NCBI GenBank assembly: GCA_023249375.1
Contig: JAHFCT010000005.1
Location: 28,380 to 92,379 of the forward strand
DNA from: Gemmatimonadota bacterium
GTDB taxonomy: Bacteria > Gemmatimonadota > Gemmatimonadetes > Gemmatimonadales > Gemmatimonadaceae
Length of the DNA stretch: 64,000 nt
Direction of reading: 5' to 3'
The position numbers were made by a program, and so were the translations under genes. The first letter of the stretch is position 1; every line of letters starts with the position of its first letter. The notes below the pieces were generated by a model. It did not search any database, had not been told where the DNA came from, and saw only the letters and a list, made by a program, of their open reading frames with translations. This document shows positions 16,746 through 25,475 of this stretch, one piece after another.

Positions 16746-18064
16746 GGTTGGTACTCCAGGCCCAGGTGGGTAATCTGCTCCTCCCCCATCAGGTGGCGGA
16801 GCGTGTTCTTCAGCTTCGTCTGCTGAATGAAAAGATCGTGCTCCGCGAGCAGCCCCGCAGGGGCCATCGGTGACTTGTAATAGAAGCTTAACCATTCTTG
16901 AATGCCCTTCATGCCCGCGCGGTGCGCCAGATCGCTGAACAGCGCCAGGTCGAGCACGATGGGGGCCGCGAGGATGGAGTCGCGGCACAAGAAGTTCACC
17001 TTGATCTGCATCGGGTAGCCCATCCAGCCGACAATATCGATGTTGTCCCATCCTTCCTTGTTGTCGCCCCGCGGCGGGTAGTAGTTGATGCGCACCACAT
17101 GCGAGAAGCCGCCATAGAGTTCGGGATACATCTCGGGCTGCAGGATGGTGTGCAGCACGCTGAGCTTCGACGCCTCCTTGGTCTTGAACGACGCGGGATC
17201 GTCGAGCACCTCGCCGTCGCGATTGCCGAGGATGTTCGTCGAGTACCAGCCCGCGAGGCCGAGCATGCGCGCCTTGAGCGCCGGCGCGATCACCGTCTTC
17301 ATCCACGTCTGGCCCGTCTTGAAGTCCTTCCCTGACACGGGCACGCCCTCGCGGTCGGCCAGCGCCAGTAGCGCCGGCGTGTCGACCGCGAGATTGGGAG
17401 CGCCATTGTTGTACGGCACGCCCTCCATGATGCACGCCCACGCATAGAGCATCGACGGCGCGATGTCGGGATGGTTGTCCTCCATCGCCGTCTCGAACGA
17501 CTTGATGGTCTGATGCACGGCGGATGTCGTGATGTAGATCTCCGTCGACCCGCACCAGACGGCCACCAGCCGGTCGCAGCCGTGCGTCGCTTTGAAGTTC
17601 CGGATGTCCTGCCGCAGCTGCTCCGCCAGGTCGCGCTTGGTCTTGCCCTGCTTCACATGCGTGCCGTGGATGCGGGTCACGTAGTGCTGGTCGAAGACCG
17701 CCGGCATCGGCGTGATGGACTGCAGGAAGTCCTTGAGCGGCTCGAGATGCTTGTCTTCCAGCACGCCCGCCTTCTTGGCGGACGTGTAGGCGTCGTCGGG
17801 AATCGGGTCCCACGCGCCGAATACGATGTCGCCGAGCCCGGCCAGTGGAACGAACTCGTTGATGAGCGGCGAGCGCTTGTCCGCACGCTGACCAAGCCGA
17901 ATGGTGGCCATCTGGGTGAGCGACCCGATGGGCTTGCTCAACCCGCGGCGGATGGACTCCACGCCGGCAATGAACGTCGTGGCGACCGCGCCCAGGCCCG
18001 GCGTGAGGATGCCGAGTTTGCCCTGTGCGGGGCGAATCGTTGCGGACCTCTGAGCAGCTGGCAT
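16742..18064 (-). CDS. ino1: Inositol-3-phosphate synthase
   Basis: Converts glucose-6-phosphate to 1L-myo-inositol 3-phosphate with NAD; 440 residues. GILTPGLGAVATTFIAGV is the NAD-binding Gly-rich motif, and SMLYAWACIMEGVPYNNG, GQTWMKTVIAPALKARML and VDLAL-type catalytic segments (WMGYPMQIKVNFLCRDSILAAP) match bacterial and archaeal Ino1. It is 19 bases downstream of a CDP-alcohol phosphatidyltransferase, which implies inositol phospholipid synthesis. Confidence 0.95.
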   Translation of the reverse strand: MPAAQRSATIRPAQGKLGILTPGLGAVATTFIAGVESIRRGLSKPIGSLTQMATIRLGQRADKRSPLINEFVPLAGLGDIVFGAWDPIPDDAYTSAKKAGVLEDKHLEPLKDFLQSITPMPAVFDQHYVTRIHGTHVKQGKTKRDLAEQLRQDIRNFKATHGCDRLVAVWCGSTEIYITTSAVHQTIKSFETAMEDNHPDIAPSMLYAWACIMEGVPYNNGAPNLAVDTPALLALADREGVPVSGKDFKTGQTWMKTVIAPALKARMLGLAGWYSTNILGNRDGEVLDDPASFKTKEASKLSVLHTILQPEMYPELYGGFSHVVRINYYPPRGDNKEGWDNIDIVGWMGYPMQIKVNFLCRDSILAAPIVLDLALFSDLAHRAGMKGIQEWLSFYYKSPMAPAGLLAEHDLFIQQTKLKNTLRHLMGEEQITHLGLEYQP

Positions 18065-18083
18065 ATGAAGAGAGAAGCCAAGG

Positions 18084-18755
18084 TCATGGAGTCGGGTGAT
18101 CGGCGGCGGGTTGCGCGTCGGGTTCTGGCGCCTCGGCCGCGGCCTTCGTCACCCAGTGGACGTACGCGATGCGCTGCATCGCGGTCACGATCGCGGTGGC
18201 CGAGAGCACCGAGAGTATGAGGCGCAGCACGAGCCCGTCGAGTGCAAGCCCGAAGAGCGCTTGAGGCGCGGCGAGGAGCGTGATGCGCTCCGCGCGCTCC
18301 ATCATCCCTACGCCCTTCATCGCGATGCCCAGCGTCTCGGCGCGGGCTCGCGTGTAGGAGATGGAGAAGGTGGCAATCATGCCGAGCAGTCCGACCGCGA
18401 CCATCGGCATCGACCGATGCCACGCATTCGCCGCGAAGAAGAACGTGAGCCCACCGAAGAGGAACCCATCGGCGATGCGGTCGAGCGTGGAATCGTAGAA
18501 CGCGCCAAAGGTCGTGGCGCGGTTGGTGCGGCGTGCGACCGCGCCATCGGCGAGGTCAAAGACGGCGGTGACCGAGAGAATCCATCCGCCGGTGCTGATG
18601 TGCCCCATCGCAAACGCGACGCCCGCGCCGCAGGTGCAGAGCGTGCCGATGGTGGTGAGTGCGTTGGGGCTGACACGACGCCGCACGAGGAACCCGATGA
18701 AGGGCTCAACGACGCGAAGATACCCGGCTATGATCGAGTCCCAGAGGGAGCGCAT
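18084..18755 (-). CDS. CDP-alcohol phosphatidyltransferase, probable phosphatidylinositol-phosphate synthase
   Basis: Integral membrane enzyme, 223 residues, transferring a phosphatidyl group from CDP-diacylglycerol to an alcohol. The family motif is complete: D67, D70-G71, A74-R75, G84, D88, D92. Downstream SYTRARAE (133-140) and ERAER (153-157) resemble the inositol-phosphate-binding Arg-rich segments of actinobacterial PIP synthases. With ino1 next to it, the most likely acceptor is inositol-3-phosphate, giving PI-phosphate; phosphatidylglycerophosphate synthase is the main alternative. Confidence 0.85.
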   Translation of the reverse strand: MRSLWDSIIAGYLRVVEPFIGFLVRRRVSPNALTTIGTLCTCGAGVAFAMGHISTGGWILSVTAVFDLADGAVARRTNRATTFGAFYDSTLDRIADGFLFGGLTFFFAANAWHRSMPMVAVGLLGMIATFSISYTRARAETLGIAMKGVGMMERAERITLLAAPQALFGLALDGLVLRLILSVLSATAIVTAMQRIAYVHWVTKAAAEAPEPDAQPAADHPTP

Positions 18756-18905
18756 CGAAAGTCGTTGGGTCGGAACGGCATCGGCAGTCGGCGCGCGCTG
18801 ACCTGCGCTCCGCGGGGGACGGCGCTGCTCAAAACAGTCTATGACGCAACCGACGCGGGATCAACACAGTCACGAGTGGGCTGTTCCCCGATCCCGCCGT
18901 CGGCC

Positions 18906-20057
18906 TTAGCGGTACATCATCACCGCTCGGGCACGCTTCTGGAACGCGACGAGCGCCGGCAAGCTGGCATCGACCAGCGAATCGGGGTCTGCACCGCGCG
19001 ACACGAGCAGCAGCGCCTGGCCGAGGCCTGGAGCCGACGCGGCGCCCGCAAGCCGCAGGGAATCGCCGTGCACTTTCCATACGGCCCACGCCAGGTCGAG
19101 CGTCAGGCGCCCCGTCTGCACCCGTTCGCGATCGAGCACACGAATGCGGATGGCAGGAACGCTGAATCCGTCATACTTGCCATCGGTGGGGCGATGCGGA
19201 GCGAAGTGTTCGGCTTCGAACTTGACACCGGGATGCGGACGGTCGGCGAGTTCATCGAGCACGCGCTTGGTATCGAGCCAGGGCGCGCCCACGCGAAGCA
19301 GCGGCTCTGCCGTCCCACGGCCGAGCGAGAGCGTCGTGCCTTCGAGCGGAAGCAGCACCGCCGCGACGAGCAGGTCGTCAACGTCCTTGACCTCGTCCAC
19401 GGGCGAACTCCACGGCAGTTTGCTCTCGCGGCCCCAGAAGTTCCGGCGGCGCACGCCGCGCGCCGGCACGACGTGCAGGTCGGCGTCGGCAGGCAGCGAC
19501 GACTTATACAGCCGCAGCGCCTCGCCCACCGAGAGGCCGTACCGCACGGGGAGCTCCACGTCGCTGCCGTCCACCGGCCGCCACATCGGTCCGTCGTGCG
19601 TCTCGCCGCCGAGCGACGGCGTATGGTCGAGGATCACGACGCGCGCTTTGTGCTGCGCCGCGATGGCGACCAGCCGATGCAGCTTCCCCAGCGACGAGCG
19701 CGCCGCAAATCCACCGTCATTCAGGTCGATGACCGCGCCATTGATGCCGCGCCAGCTCGCGTCATTGAGCGCGGAGTCGGGGCTGATCACGGCAAGCAGG
19801 TGCACGTTCATCCGCCGCACGCGTCCGTCGTCACGCAGTTCCTCCGGGCTCGGCAAGCCGGCGTGGGCGCCCGGCGACGTCGTAATCCAGAGGACGCCAC
19901 GTCCGGCCAGCAGGCGCAGACTGTCTTCCACCAGCACGGTCATGCTCGCCCGCACTTTCTCCGGACGCGCAATACCCGCAGATTCCCTAGGTGGCCCCGA
20001 CGACGCACACGCCGCCACGAATGCCACTCCGACTATCCACGCCAAGGTCCGATGCAC
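18906..20057 (-). CDS. namZ: DUF1343 lipoprotein, probable exo-beta-N-acetylmuramidase NamZ
   Basis: NamZ enzymes remove MurNAc from the non-reducing end of peptidoglycan fragments. This 383-residue protein starts at GTG 20057 with a lipoprotein signal (AFVAAC, Cys17). It keeps family landmarks in order: GAVIDLNDGG, VVILDHTPSLGG, ELPVRYGLSVGEALRLY, and LEGTTLSLGRGTAEPLLRVGAPW near 240-265. It is divergent: the usual FDLQDxGxRxYT and LDRPNP motifs are altered, so activity is probable, not certain. It is transcribed head-to-head with NagZ-AmiE, and the two start regions overlap by six bases. Confidence 0.85.
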   Translation of the reverse strand: MHRTLAWIVGVAFVAACASSGPPRESAGIARPEKVRASMTVLVEDSLRLLAGRGVLWITTSPGAHAGLPSPEELRDDGRVRRMNVHLLAVISPDSALNDASWRGINGAVIDLNDGGFAARSSLGKLHRLVAIAAQHKARVVILDHTPSLGGETHDGPMWRPVDGSDVELPVRYGLSVGEALRLYKSSLPADADLHVVPARGVRRRNFWGRESKLPWSSPVDEVKDVDDLLVAAVLLPLEGTTLSLGRGTAEPLLRVGAPWLDTKRVLDELADRPHPGVKFEAEHFAPHRPTDGKYDGFSVPAIRIRVLDRERVQTGRLTLDLAWAVWKVHGDSLRLAGAASAPGLGQALLLVSRGADPDSLVDASLPALVAFQKRARAVMMYR

Positions 20058-22952
20058 GCTCGTCGTCTCGCCTCGCTAATGGCCATTGCCGCGCTCGCCG
20101 CGGCCTCGTGCGGCCGCTTACGTACCGCGGCCCCGGTTGCCCCTGATGTAACACGCGGTGCACCGCCGAAGTTCACTCCATCGCTCACCGCGCCGCTCAA
20201 CGATGCGGCGCGGACGTGGATCGAGCAAACCCTCGCCAGCCTGTCCCTCCGCCAAAAGGTCGGGCAGATGACCTCGGCCTGGGTGCTCGGCGACTACACC
20301 AGCACCAGCGATCCCAGCTTCATAGAAGTTCGCGACTGGGTCGTCAAGGACGAAGTGGGGTCGGTGACCATGTCGCTTGGCACACCCATTGAGGTGGCCG
20401 CCAAGCTCAACGATCTGCAGCGCCTGGCGCGCATCCCGATGCTCGTGCACTCGGACCTCGAGCCCAATCTCGGGCGGCTCGAGGGCGGCATCTTTGCGCC
20501 CTACACCTACGGCGCCGGCTCGGCGACGGTCATTCCGTCGAACATGGCGATCGGTGCCACCGGTGATACGTCACTGGCGCGGCGCGCCGGCGAGGTCACC
20601 GGGCGCGAAGCACTCGCCGTTGGCATCAACGTCGTGTTCGCGCCGACGGTGGACGTGAACAACAATCCCGCGAACCCGGTGATCAACACACGGTCGTTCG
20701 GCGAGGACCCGCAGGCGGTGGCGCAGATGTCGGCGGCGTTCGTGCGTGGCGTGCAGTCGGCGGGCGCGGCGGCGACGGCCAAGCACTTCCCCGGCCACGG
20801 TGACACCGACACGGACTCGCATCTCGCGCTGCCGGTGGTGAAGAGCTCACGTGAGCGGCTCAATCAGGTTGAGCTGGTTCCGTTCCGTGCAGCCATCAAC
20901 GCCGGCGTGCAGGGCGTGATGTCGGCGCACATCGCGCTGCCGGCCCTGGGCAAGGACAGCACGCCGGCTACGCTGCGCAAGGACGTCATCACCGGCCTCC
21001 TGCGCGACACGCTTGGATTCAAGGGCGTGGCGTACACCGACGCGCTCTCGATGGAAGGCATCGGCGCGGGATACACCATCGAGAAAAGCGCGGTGGCGGC
21101 GGTGCTCGCCGGCGCCGACGTGCTGCTCAAGCCGTCCGACATCCGCCGCGCCATCGACGCGGTCGTGGCGGCCGTGGAGCACGGCGACATTCCGGTGGCG
21201 CGCATTGACGCCTCGGTGCGCCGCCTGCTTGAGGAGAAGCTGCGCGTTGGCGTGATCCAGCGGCCGTTCGTTTCGCTCGAGGCGCTGCGTGATACCGTCG
21301 GCGCGCTCCCGCACCGCAAGCTCGCGCAGGAGATCGCCGAGAAGGCCATCACCCTCGTGCGCGATCGCGGCAGCCTGGTTCCGATGACGCGCGGCACGCC
21401 GACGCTCATCCTCAGCTACGCCCCCGAAGCGGACATCACCGCGGGCCGCGCGTTTGCCGCTTCGCTCCGCGGTGCGCTGGGACCGGGGACTCGCGCACAG
21501 CGCATTGGACCGCGCACGCCGCGCGCCGAGCTCGATTCGCTGGGCCGCGGCGCGTCACGCGTGATCTTCAGCACGCACGGCCGCACCATCGAGGGCGAGG
21601 GCAAGCTCGCCGTCGCGCCGCAGGTGGCGCAGTGGCTCGATTCCGTGGCGGCGGTAAGTCCGGTCGTGCTCGTGGCGCACGGCAACCCGTACGTCATTCG
21701 GCAGTTCCGCCGCGTCGGCACGTACATGATGGCCTATGGCACTGGTGCCACCGTGGAAAACGCGTCGGCGCTGGCCCTCGCCGGCCAACGCGCCATCAGC
21801 GGCCACTCGCCGATTTCGCTCCCCGGCTTCTACTCGCGCGGTGACGGCATTCCGCGCCCACTTCCGTTTGCGCTCGAAGCGCTCCCGACTGTCATGAAGG
21901 ACTCGCTGCAGCACCTGCTTGATCGCGCCGTGCGCGACTCGGCGTTCCCGGGGGCGGTGGCCGTGGTCGGCCGCCGGGATCGCGTGCTCGCCACCGTGAG
22001 CGCCGGACACCTCGACTGGAAGCCGTCGCCCGCTCCCGACGCCCGTACGCTTTGGGATATGGCCTCGCTGACCAAGGTCACCGCCACCACGAGTGCGGTG
22101 ATGCAGCTGGTCGAGCAGCAGCGCGTGGACATCAACGCGCCGGTGCAGAAGTACCTCCCCGACTGGCAGGGACCGAACAAGGAGAAGGTGCTCATTCGCC
22201 ACCTGCTCACGCATGCGTCGGGTCTGCCGGCGTGGCGTCCGCTGTACAAGGAAGCGACCAACGCCGAGCAGGCAATGCAGCTCGTCTTCCAGACGCCGCT
22301 CGACACGCTGCCGGGCGCGCGGATGCTGTACAGCGATCTCAACTTCATTCTGCTCGCGCAGGTGGTGCAGCGCGTCAGTGGAGAACGCATCGACGCCTAC
22401 ACGGCGGCCCACGTCTTCGGTCCGCTCAAGATGACCGACACGCAGTACCGGCCCGACAAGTCGCTGATGGAACGCATCGCACCCACCGAGGTGGATCCGT
22501 GGCGCCAGCGACAGATTCGCGGCGAGGTGCACGACGAGAACGCCTTCATCCTCGGCGGCGTCTCCGGACACGCCGGCCTCTTCTCGACAGCCGCCGACGT
22601 CACGCGCCTCTGCCAGGCGTACCTGAACGGCGGCACGCTCGACGGCGCGCGCGTGTGGAGCCCCGAAACGATCAAGCTCTTCACGACCGTCGTTGACTCG
22701 ACCTTTTCCAACCGCGCGCTCGGATGGGAAACGCCCAACGGCACCAACTCGGCGGGGCGCGTGATGAAGCGCCCGGCCTTTGGCCACACCGGCTTCACGG
22801 GCACCAGCATCTGGATCGATCCGGCAAGAGATCTGTTCGTGGTGCTGATGACCAATCGCGTGAACCCGACCCGGCAGAACAACAAGATTGGGGGCGTCCG
22901 TCAGACGGTGGCCGACATGGCGGAGGCGCTGGCCGCGGCGGCAAGGCCTTAG
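20052..22952 (+). CDS. NagZ-AmiE fusion lipoprotein: GH3 beta-N-acetylglucosaminidase plus serine hydrolase
   Basis: A 966-residue predicted lipoprotein (ATG 20052, lipobox LAAASC, Cys20) with two catalytic modules. The GH3 NagZ-type module (about 45-400) has the His/Asp dyad loop K244-HFPGHGDTDTDS-H257 and nucleophile D330 in AYTDALSM. The C-terminal class-C beta-lactamase/esterase fold (about 610-960) has S672-x-x-K675 (SLTK), Y760-S-D and H912-T-G, like AmiE (YbbE), which cleaves MurNAc-peptide bonds. In Bacillus NagZ and AmiE are separate neighbours of NamZ; here they are fused and divergent from NamZ. The open frame extends upstream to 18096, but that part is antisense to other genes and is rejected. 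Confidence 0.92.
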   Translation: MHARRLASLMAIAALAAASCGRLRTAAPVAPDVTRGAPPKFTPSLTAPLNDAARTWIEQTLASLSLRQKVGQMTSAWVLGDYTSTSDPSFIEVRDWVVKDEVGSVTMSLGTPIEVAAKLNDLQRLARIPMLVHSDLEPNLGRLEGGIFAPYTYGAGSATVIPSNMAIGATGDTSLARRAGEVTGREALAVGINVVFAPTVDVNNNPANPVINTRSFGEDPQAVAQMSAAFVRGVQSAGAAATAKHFPGHGDTDTDSHLALPVVKSSRERLNQVELVPFRAAINAGVQGVMSAHIALPALGKDSTPATLRKDVITGLLRDTLGFKGVAYTDALSMEGIGAGYTIEKSAVAAVLAGADVLLKPSDIRRAIDAVVAAVEHGDIPVARIDASVRRLLEEKLRVGVIQRPFVSLEALRDTVGALPHRKLAQEIAEKAITLVRDRGSLVPMTRGTPTLILSYAPEADITAGRAFAASLRGALGPGTRAQRIGPRTPRAELDSLGRGASRVIFSTHGRTIEGEGKLAVAPQVAQWLDSVAAVSPVVLVAHGNPYVIRQFRRVGTYMMAYGTGATVENASALALAGQRAISGHSPISLPGFYSRGDGIPRPLPFALEALPTVMKDSLQHLLDRAVRDSAFPGAVAVVGRRDRVLATVSAGHLDWKPSPAPDARTLWDMASLTKVTATTSAVMQLVEQQRVDINAPVQKYLPDWQGPNKEKVLIRHLLTHASGLPAWRPLYKEATNAEQAMQLVFQTPLDTLPGARMLYSDLNFILLAQVVQRVSGERIDAYTAAHVFGPLKMTDTQYRPDKSLMERIAPTEVDPWRQRQIRGEVHDENAFILGGVSGHAGLFSTAADVTRLCQAYLNGGTLDGARVWSPETIKLFTTVVDSTFSNRALGWETPNGTNSAGRVMKRPAFGHTGFTGTSIWIDPARDLFVVLMTNRVNPTRQNNKIGGVRQTVADMAEALAAAARP

Positions 22953-23013
22953 CACACAACGAGATGGCGCGGGGGAGCCGAAGGCTGATCTTCCCCGCGC
23001 TCACGCGGAGCAG

Positions 23014-23040
23014 TTGAAGGGGGGCACTCCCCTCTATAGA
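23014..23040 (+). promoter_or_regulatory. Candidate promoter upstream of the Fe-S carrier gene
   Basis: TTGAAG (23014-23019) and TATAGA (23035-23040) lie 15 bases apart in the 140-base gap after NagZ-AmiE. The -10 box is good, but spacing is short of the ideal 17. The short palindrome-like GGGGGGCACTCCCC lies between them. Confidence 0.35.
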
Positions 23041-23092
23041 TTCCGACGTACCAAAGGCGGTTTCCACCGCCCCCCAACTCCCGGAGTTTGTC

Positions 23093-23449
23093 ATGAGCAC
23101 GATGAATACTCCCGAAATCGCCCTGACGATTTCCGCCAACGCCACCACCGAGGTCAAGAAGTTCATGGCCGCGGAAGGCGTGTCGCCCGATGTGGGCGGT
23201 TTGCGCGTGAGCGTCCAGCCGGGCGGCTGTTCGGGCTTCAAGTACAGCTTGCTGATCGAAGACCAGGCGGCCGAGGACGACACGGTGCTGCCGCAGGAAG
23301 GCTTCCGCGTCTTCGTTGATCCTTTCTCGATGCAGTATCTCAATGGCGTCCAGATCGACTACACGACGTCGATGCAGGGCTCCGGCTTCACCTTCAAGAA
23401 CCCGAACGCGACCGGCGGCTGCGGTTGCGGCAGTTCTTTCTCCGCATAA
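23093..23449 (+). CDS. A-type iron-sulfur cluster carrier (ErpA/IscA/SufA family)
   Basis: Receives and delivers Fe-S clusters to apoproteins; 118 residues, typical plus a short N-terminal extension. The three conserved cysteines are C46 in QPGGCSGFKYSL and C110 and C112 in GGCGCGSSF. It sits between the NagZ-AmiE fusion and the amino-sugar deaminase without an obvious functional link. Its own candidate promoter is upstream, and the next gene begins 17 bases after its stop. Confidence 0.93.
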   Translation: MSTMNTPEIALTISANATTEVKKFMAAEGVSPDVGGLRVSVQPGGCSGFKYSLLIEDQAAEDDTVLPQEGFRVFVDPFSMQYLNGVQIDYTTSMQGSGFTFKNPNATGGCGCGSSFSA

Positions 23450-23465
23450 CCACGAGTTTTTCGCG

Positions 23466-25454
23466 ATGACGTCTGGCCTTCGCCACGACGCCGCAGATGC
23501 CCGTAAGGCCCGCGACACCGCCACGGCGGTGCATCGCGGGCCTTCCGTCTCCGGCGCCCTCACCGCGCTCGAGCGCATCCCCACGGTCGTCCTCGACGAC
23601 CACCTCGACATCGCGCGCCATGTCGCGCAGCGGATCGCCAGCGTCATCCGCGCCCGCAACGCCGAGGGGCGCGACGCCGTCCTCGGCCTTGCCACCGGCT
23701 CGACGCCGATCGGCGTGTATCGCGAGCTGATTCGCATGCATCGCGACGAAGGGCTCAGTTTCCAGCGAGTGGTCTCGTTCAATCTTGACGAGTACTACCC
23801 GATGGCGCCCGACAACATCCACTCGTACCATCGCTTCATGTGGGAGAACCTGTTCTCCCACGTGGACGCCGACCGGGCCCGGGTGCACATCCCCGATGGC
23901 ACGGTGGCGCGCGCGGACCTCGAGGCCTGGTGCAAGGGCTACGAGCAGGCGATTCGCGATGCCGGTGGCATCGACGTGCAGATTCTCGGCATCGGCAAGA
24001 CGGGGCATATCGGCTTCAACGAGCCCGGCTCGGGTGAGCAGAGTCGCACGCGCCCGGTGCACCTCGACGCCGTGACGCGCCGCGACGCGGCCGCCGATTT
24101 CTTTGGCGAAGAGTTTGTGCCGCGCGAAGCGGTGACGATGGGCGTGGCCACGATCTTCGAGGCGCGCGAGATCATCATTATCGCCACCGGCGAGCACAAG
24201 GCGCGCGTGGTGAACCGCGCCGTGGAAGGTCCCATCGACATCGAGGTGGCCGCGACGTTCCTGCAGCGCCATCGGGCGACGACGTTTTACGTGGACGCCG
24301 CGGCCGGCAGTGAACTCACGCGCACGGCGACGCCGTGGCTGCTCGACGAAGTCGAGTGGACGCCGATGCTCACGCTGGAGGCCGTCACCTGGCTCTCGCG
24401 GAAGGTGGGCAAGGCCATCCTGAAGCTCACGCAGCACGACTACGCCGAACACAAGCTGTCGTCGCTCGTCGCCCGCCACGGCAGTCCCGGCGCCGTCAAC
24501 GGCCTTGTCTTCAACGAGTTGGGCGCGAAGATCCGCGGCAAGAGCAAGCTGCCGCAGGGCAAGCGCATCGTCTGCTTCTCGCCGCATCCCGACGACGACG
24601 TCATCTCGATGGGCGGCATCCTGCGCAAGCTCACGGAGAACGGCAACGACATCATCGTGGCCTACATGACGAGCGGCAACATCGCCGTCTTCGACTACGA
24701 TGTGCGCCGGCACGTGGACTTCCTGATGCGCATGCACCGCGATCACCGCATCGGCGGCGCCGAGGTGGATACCGAAGCGCAGAAAGTGCACGACTTCCTC
24801 GCCGCCAAGAAGCCGGGCGACGTCGACATTCCCGAAGTCGCCGACATCAAGCGCGTCATCCGCGAAGCCGAGGCGATCAGCGGCCTCGAGACGGTGGGGC
24901 TGAGCGCCGCGAACGGCCGCTTCCTCAACCTGCCGTTCTACCAGACGGGTGAGGTCAAGAAGGATCCCATCGGCCCCGCCGACGTGGCGATCGTCCGCGC
25001 GCTGCTCGAGGAAACGAAGCCGGAGATGATCTTCGTCGCCGGCGACTTGTCCGATCCGCACGGCACGCACCGCATGTGCAAGGAAGCCATCGACGAGGCC
25101 ATCGCGGAACTGTGGCCGAATCGCCTGCGCGGTCCGCAGGCGCATCGCATGCACCGCGCCTCCGACCCGCAGCCAAAGGCGGAGGCACCTGAAGTCTGGC
25201 TGTATCGCGGCGCGTGGCAGGAGTGGCCGGTGACCGAGGCTACCTGGCTCGTGCCGATGTCACAGGAAGAGCTGCGCCTCAAGATCCAGGCAATCTTCAA
25301 GCACCAGAGCCAGAAGGACTCGATGCCCTTCCCCGGTCAGGACGATCGCGAGTTCTGGCAGCGCGTGGAACAGCGCAACAAGGACACCGCAGGCATCCTC
25401 GACGAGCTTGGACTCGCCGAGTACTTCGCCATGGAGGCGTATGTCGTCGACTAG
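23466..25454 (+). CDS. Glucosamine-6-phosphate deaminase fused to a PIG-L/LmbE deacetylase-like domain
   Basis: A 662-residue fusion. The N-terminal half (about 40-310) is NagB-like: GLATGSTPIGVYREL, SFNLDEYYPM and GIGKTGHIGFNEPGSG, converting glucosamine-6-phosphate to fructose-6-phosphate and ammonia. The C-terminal half (about 365-640) carries the PIG-L zinc motif FSPHPDDDVISMGG (H374, D376, D377) and DPHGTHR near the end, typical of N-acetylglucosaminyl deacetylases. The same architecture occurs in Bacteroides proteins of about 663 residues. The fusion could deacetylate and deaminate in one polypeptide, replacing NagA, which is not seen here; that is inference. Confidence 0.93.
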   Translation: MTSGLRHDAADARKARDTATAVHRGPSVSGALTALERIPTVVLDDHLDIARHVAQRIASVIRARNAEGRDAVLGLATGSTPIGVYRELIRMHRDEGLSFQRVVSFNLDEYYPMAPDNIHSYHRFMWENLFSHVDADRARVHIPDGTVARADLEAWCKGYEQAIRDAGGIDVQILGIGKTGHIGFNEPGSGEQSRTRPVHLDAVTRRDAAADFFGEEFVPREAVTMGVATIFEAREIIIIATGEHKARVVNRAVEGPIDIEVAATFLQRHRATTFYVDAAAGSELTRTATPWLLDEVEWTPMLTLEAVTWLSRKVGKAILKLTQHDYAEHKLSSLVARHGSPGAVNGLVFNELGAKIRGKSKLPQGKRIVCFSPHPDDDVISMGGILRKLTENGNDIIVAYMTSGNIAVFDYDVRRHVDFLMRMHRDHRIGGAEVDTEAQKVHDFLAAKKPGDVDIPEVADIKRVIREAEAISGLETVGLSAANGRFLNLPFYQTGEVKKDPIGPADVAIVRALLEETKPEMIFVAGDLSDPHGTHRMCKEAIDEAIAELWPNRLRGPQAHRMHRASDPQPKAEAPEVWLYRGAWQEWPVTEATWLVPMSQEELRLKIQAIFKHQSQKDSMPFPGQDDREFWQRVEQRNKDTAGILDELGLAEYFAMEAYVVD

Positions 25455-25475
25455 CCGCACGTCGCAGGGCACGCG

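Noticed and set aside
16277..17813. Long minus-strand frame in front of the YtkA-like lipoprotein
   Set aside because: It runs antiparallel in reading frame inside ino1. The GTG at 16745 coupled to the ino1 stop gives a normal lipoprotein.
18096..20051. Long plus-strand open frame continuous with NagZ-AmiE
   Set aside because: It is antisense to the PIPS-like gene and namZ, has a random Arg/His-rich composition, and a proper lipoprotein signal starts at 20052.
23394..25154. 586-residue minus-strand frame opposite the NagB/PIG-L fusion
   Set aside because: The plus strand carries clear NagB and PIG-L motifs; the opposite frame shows none.
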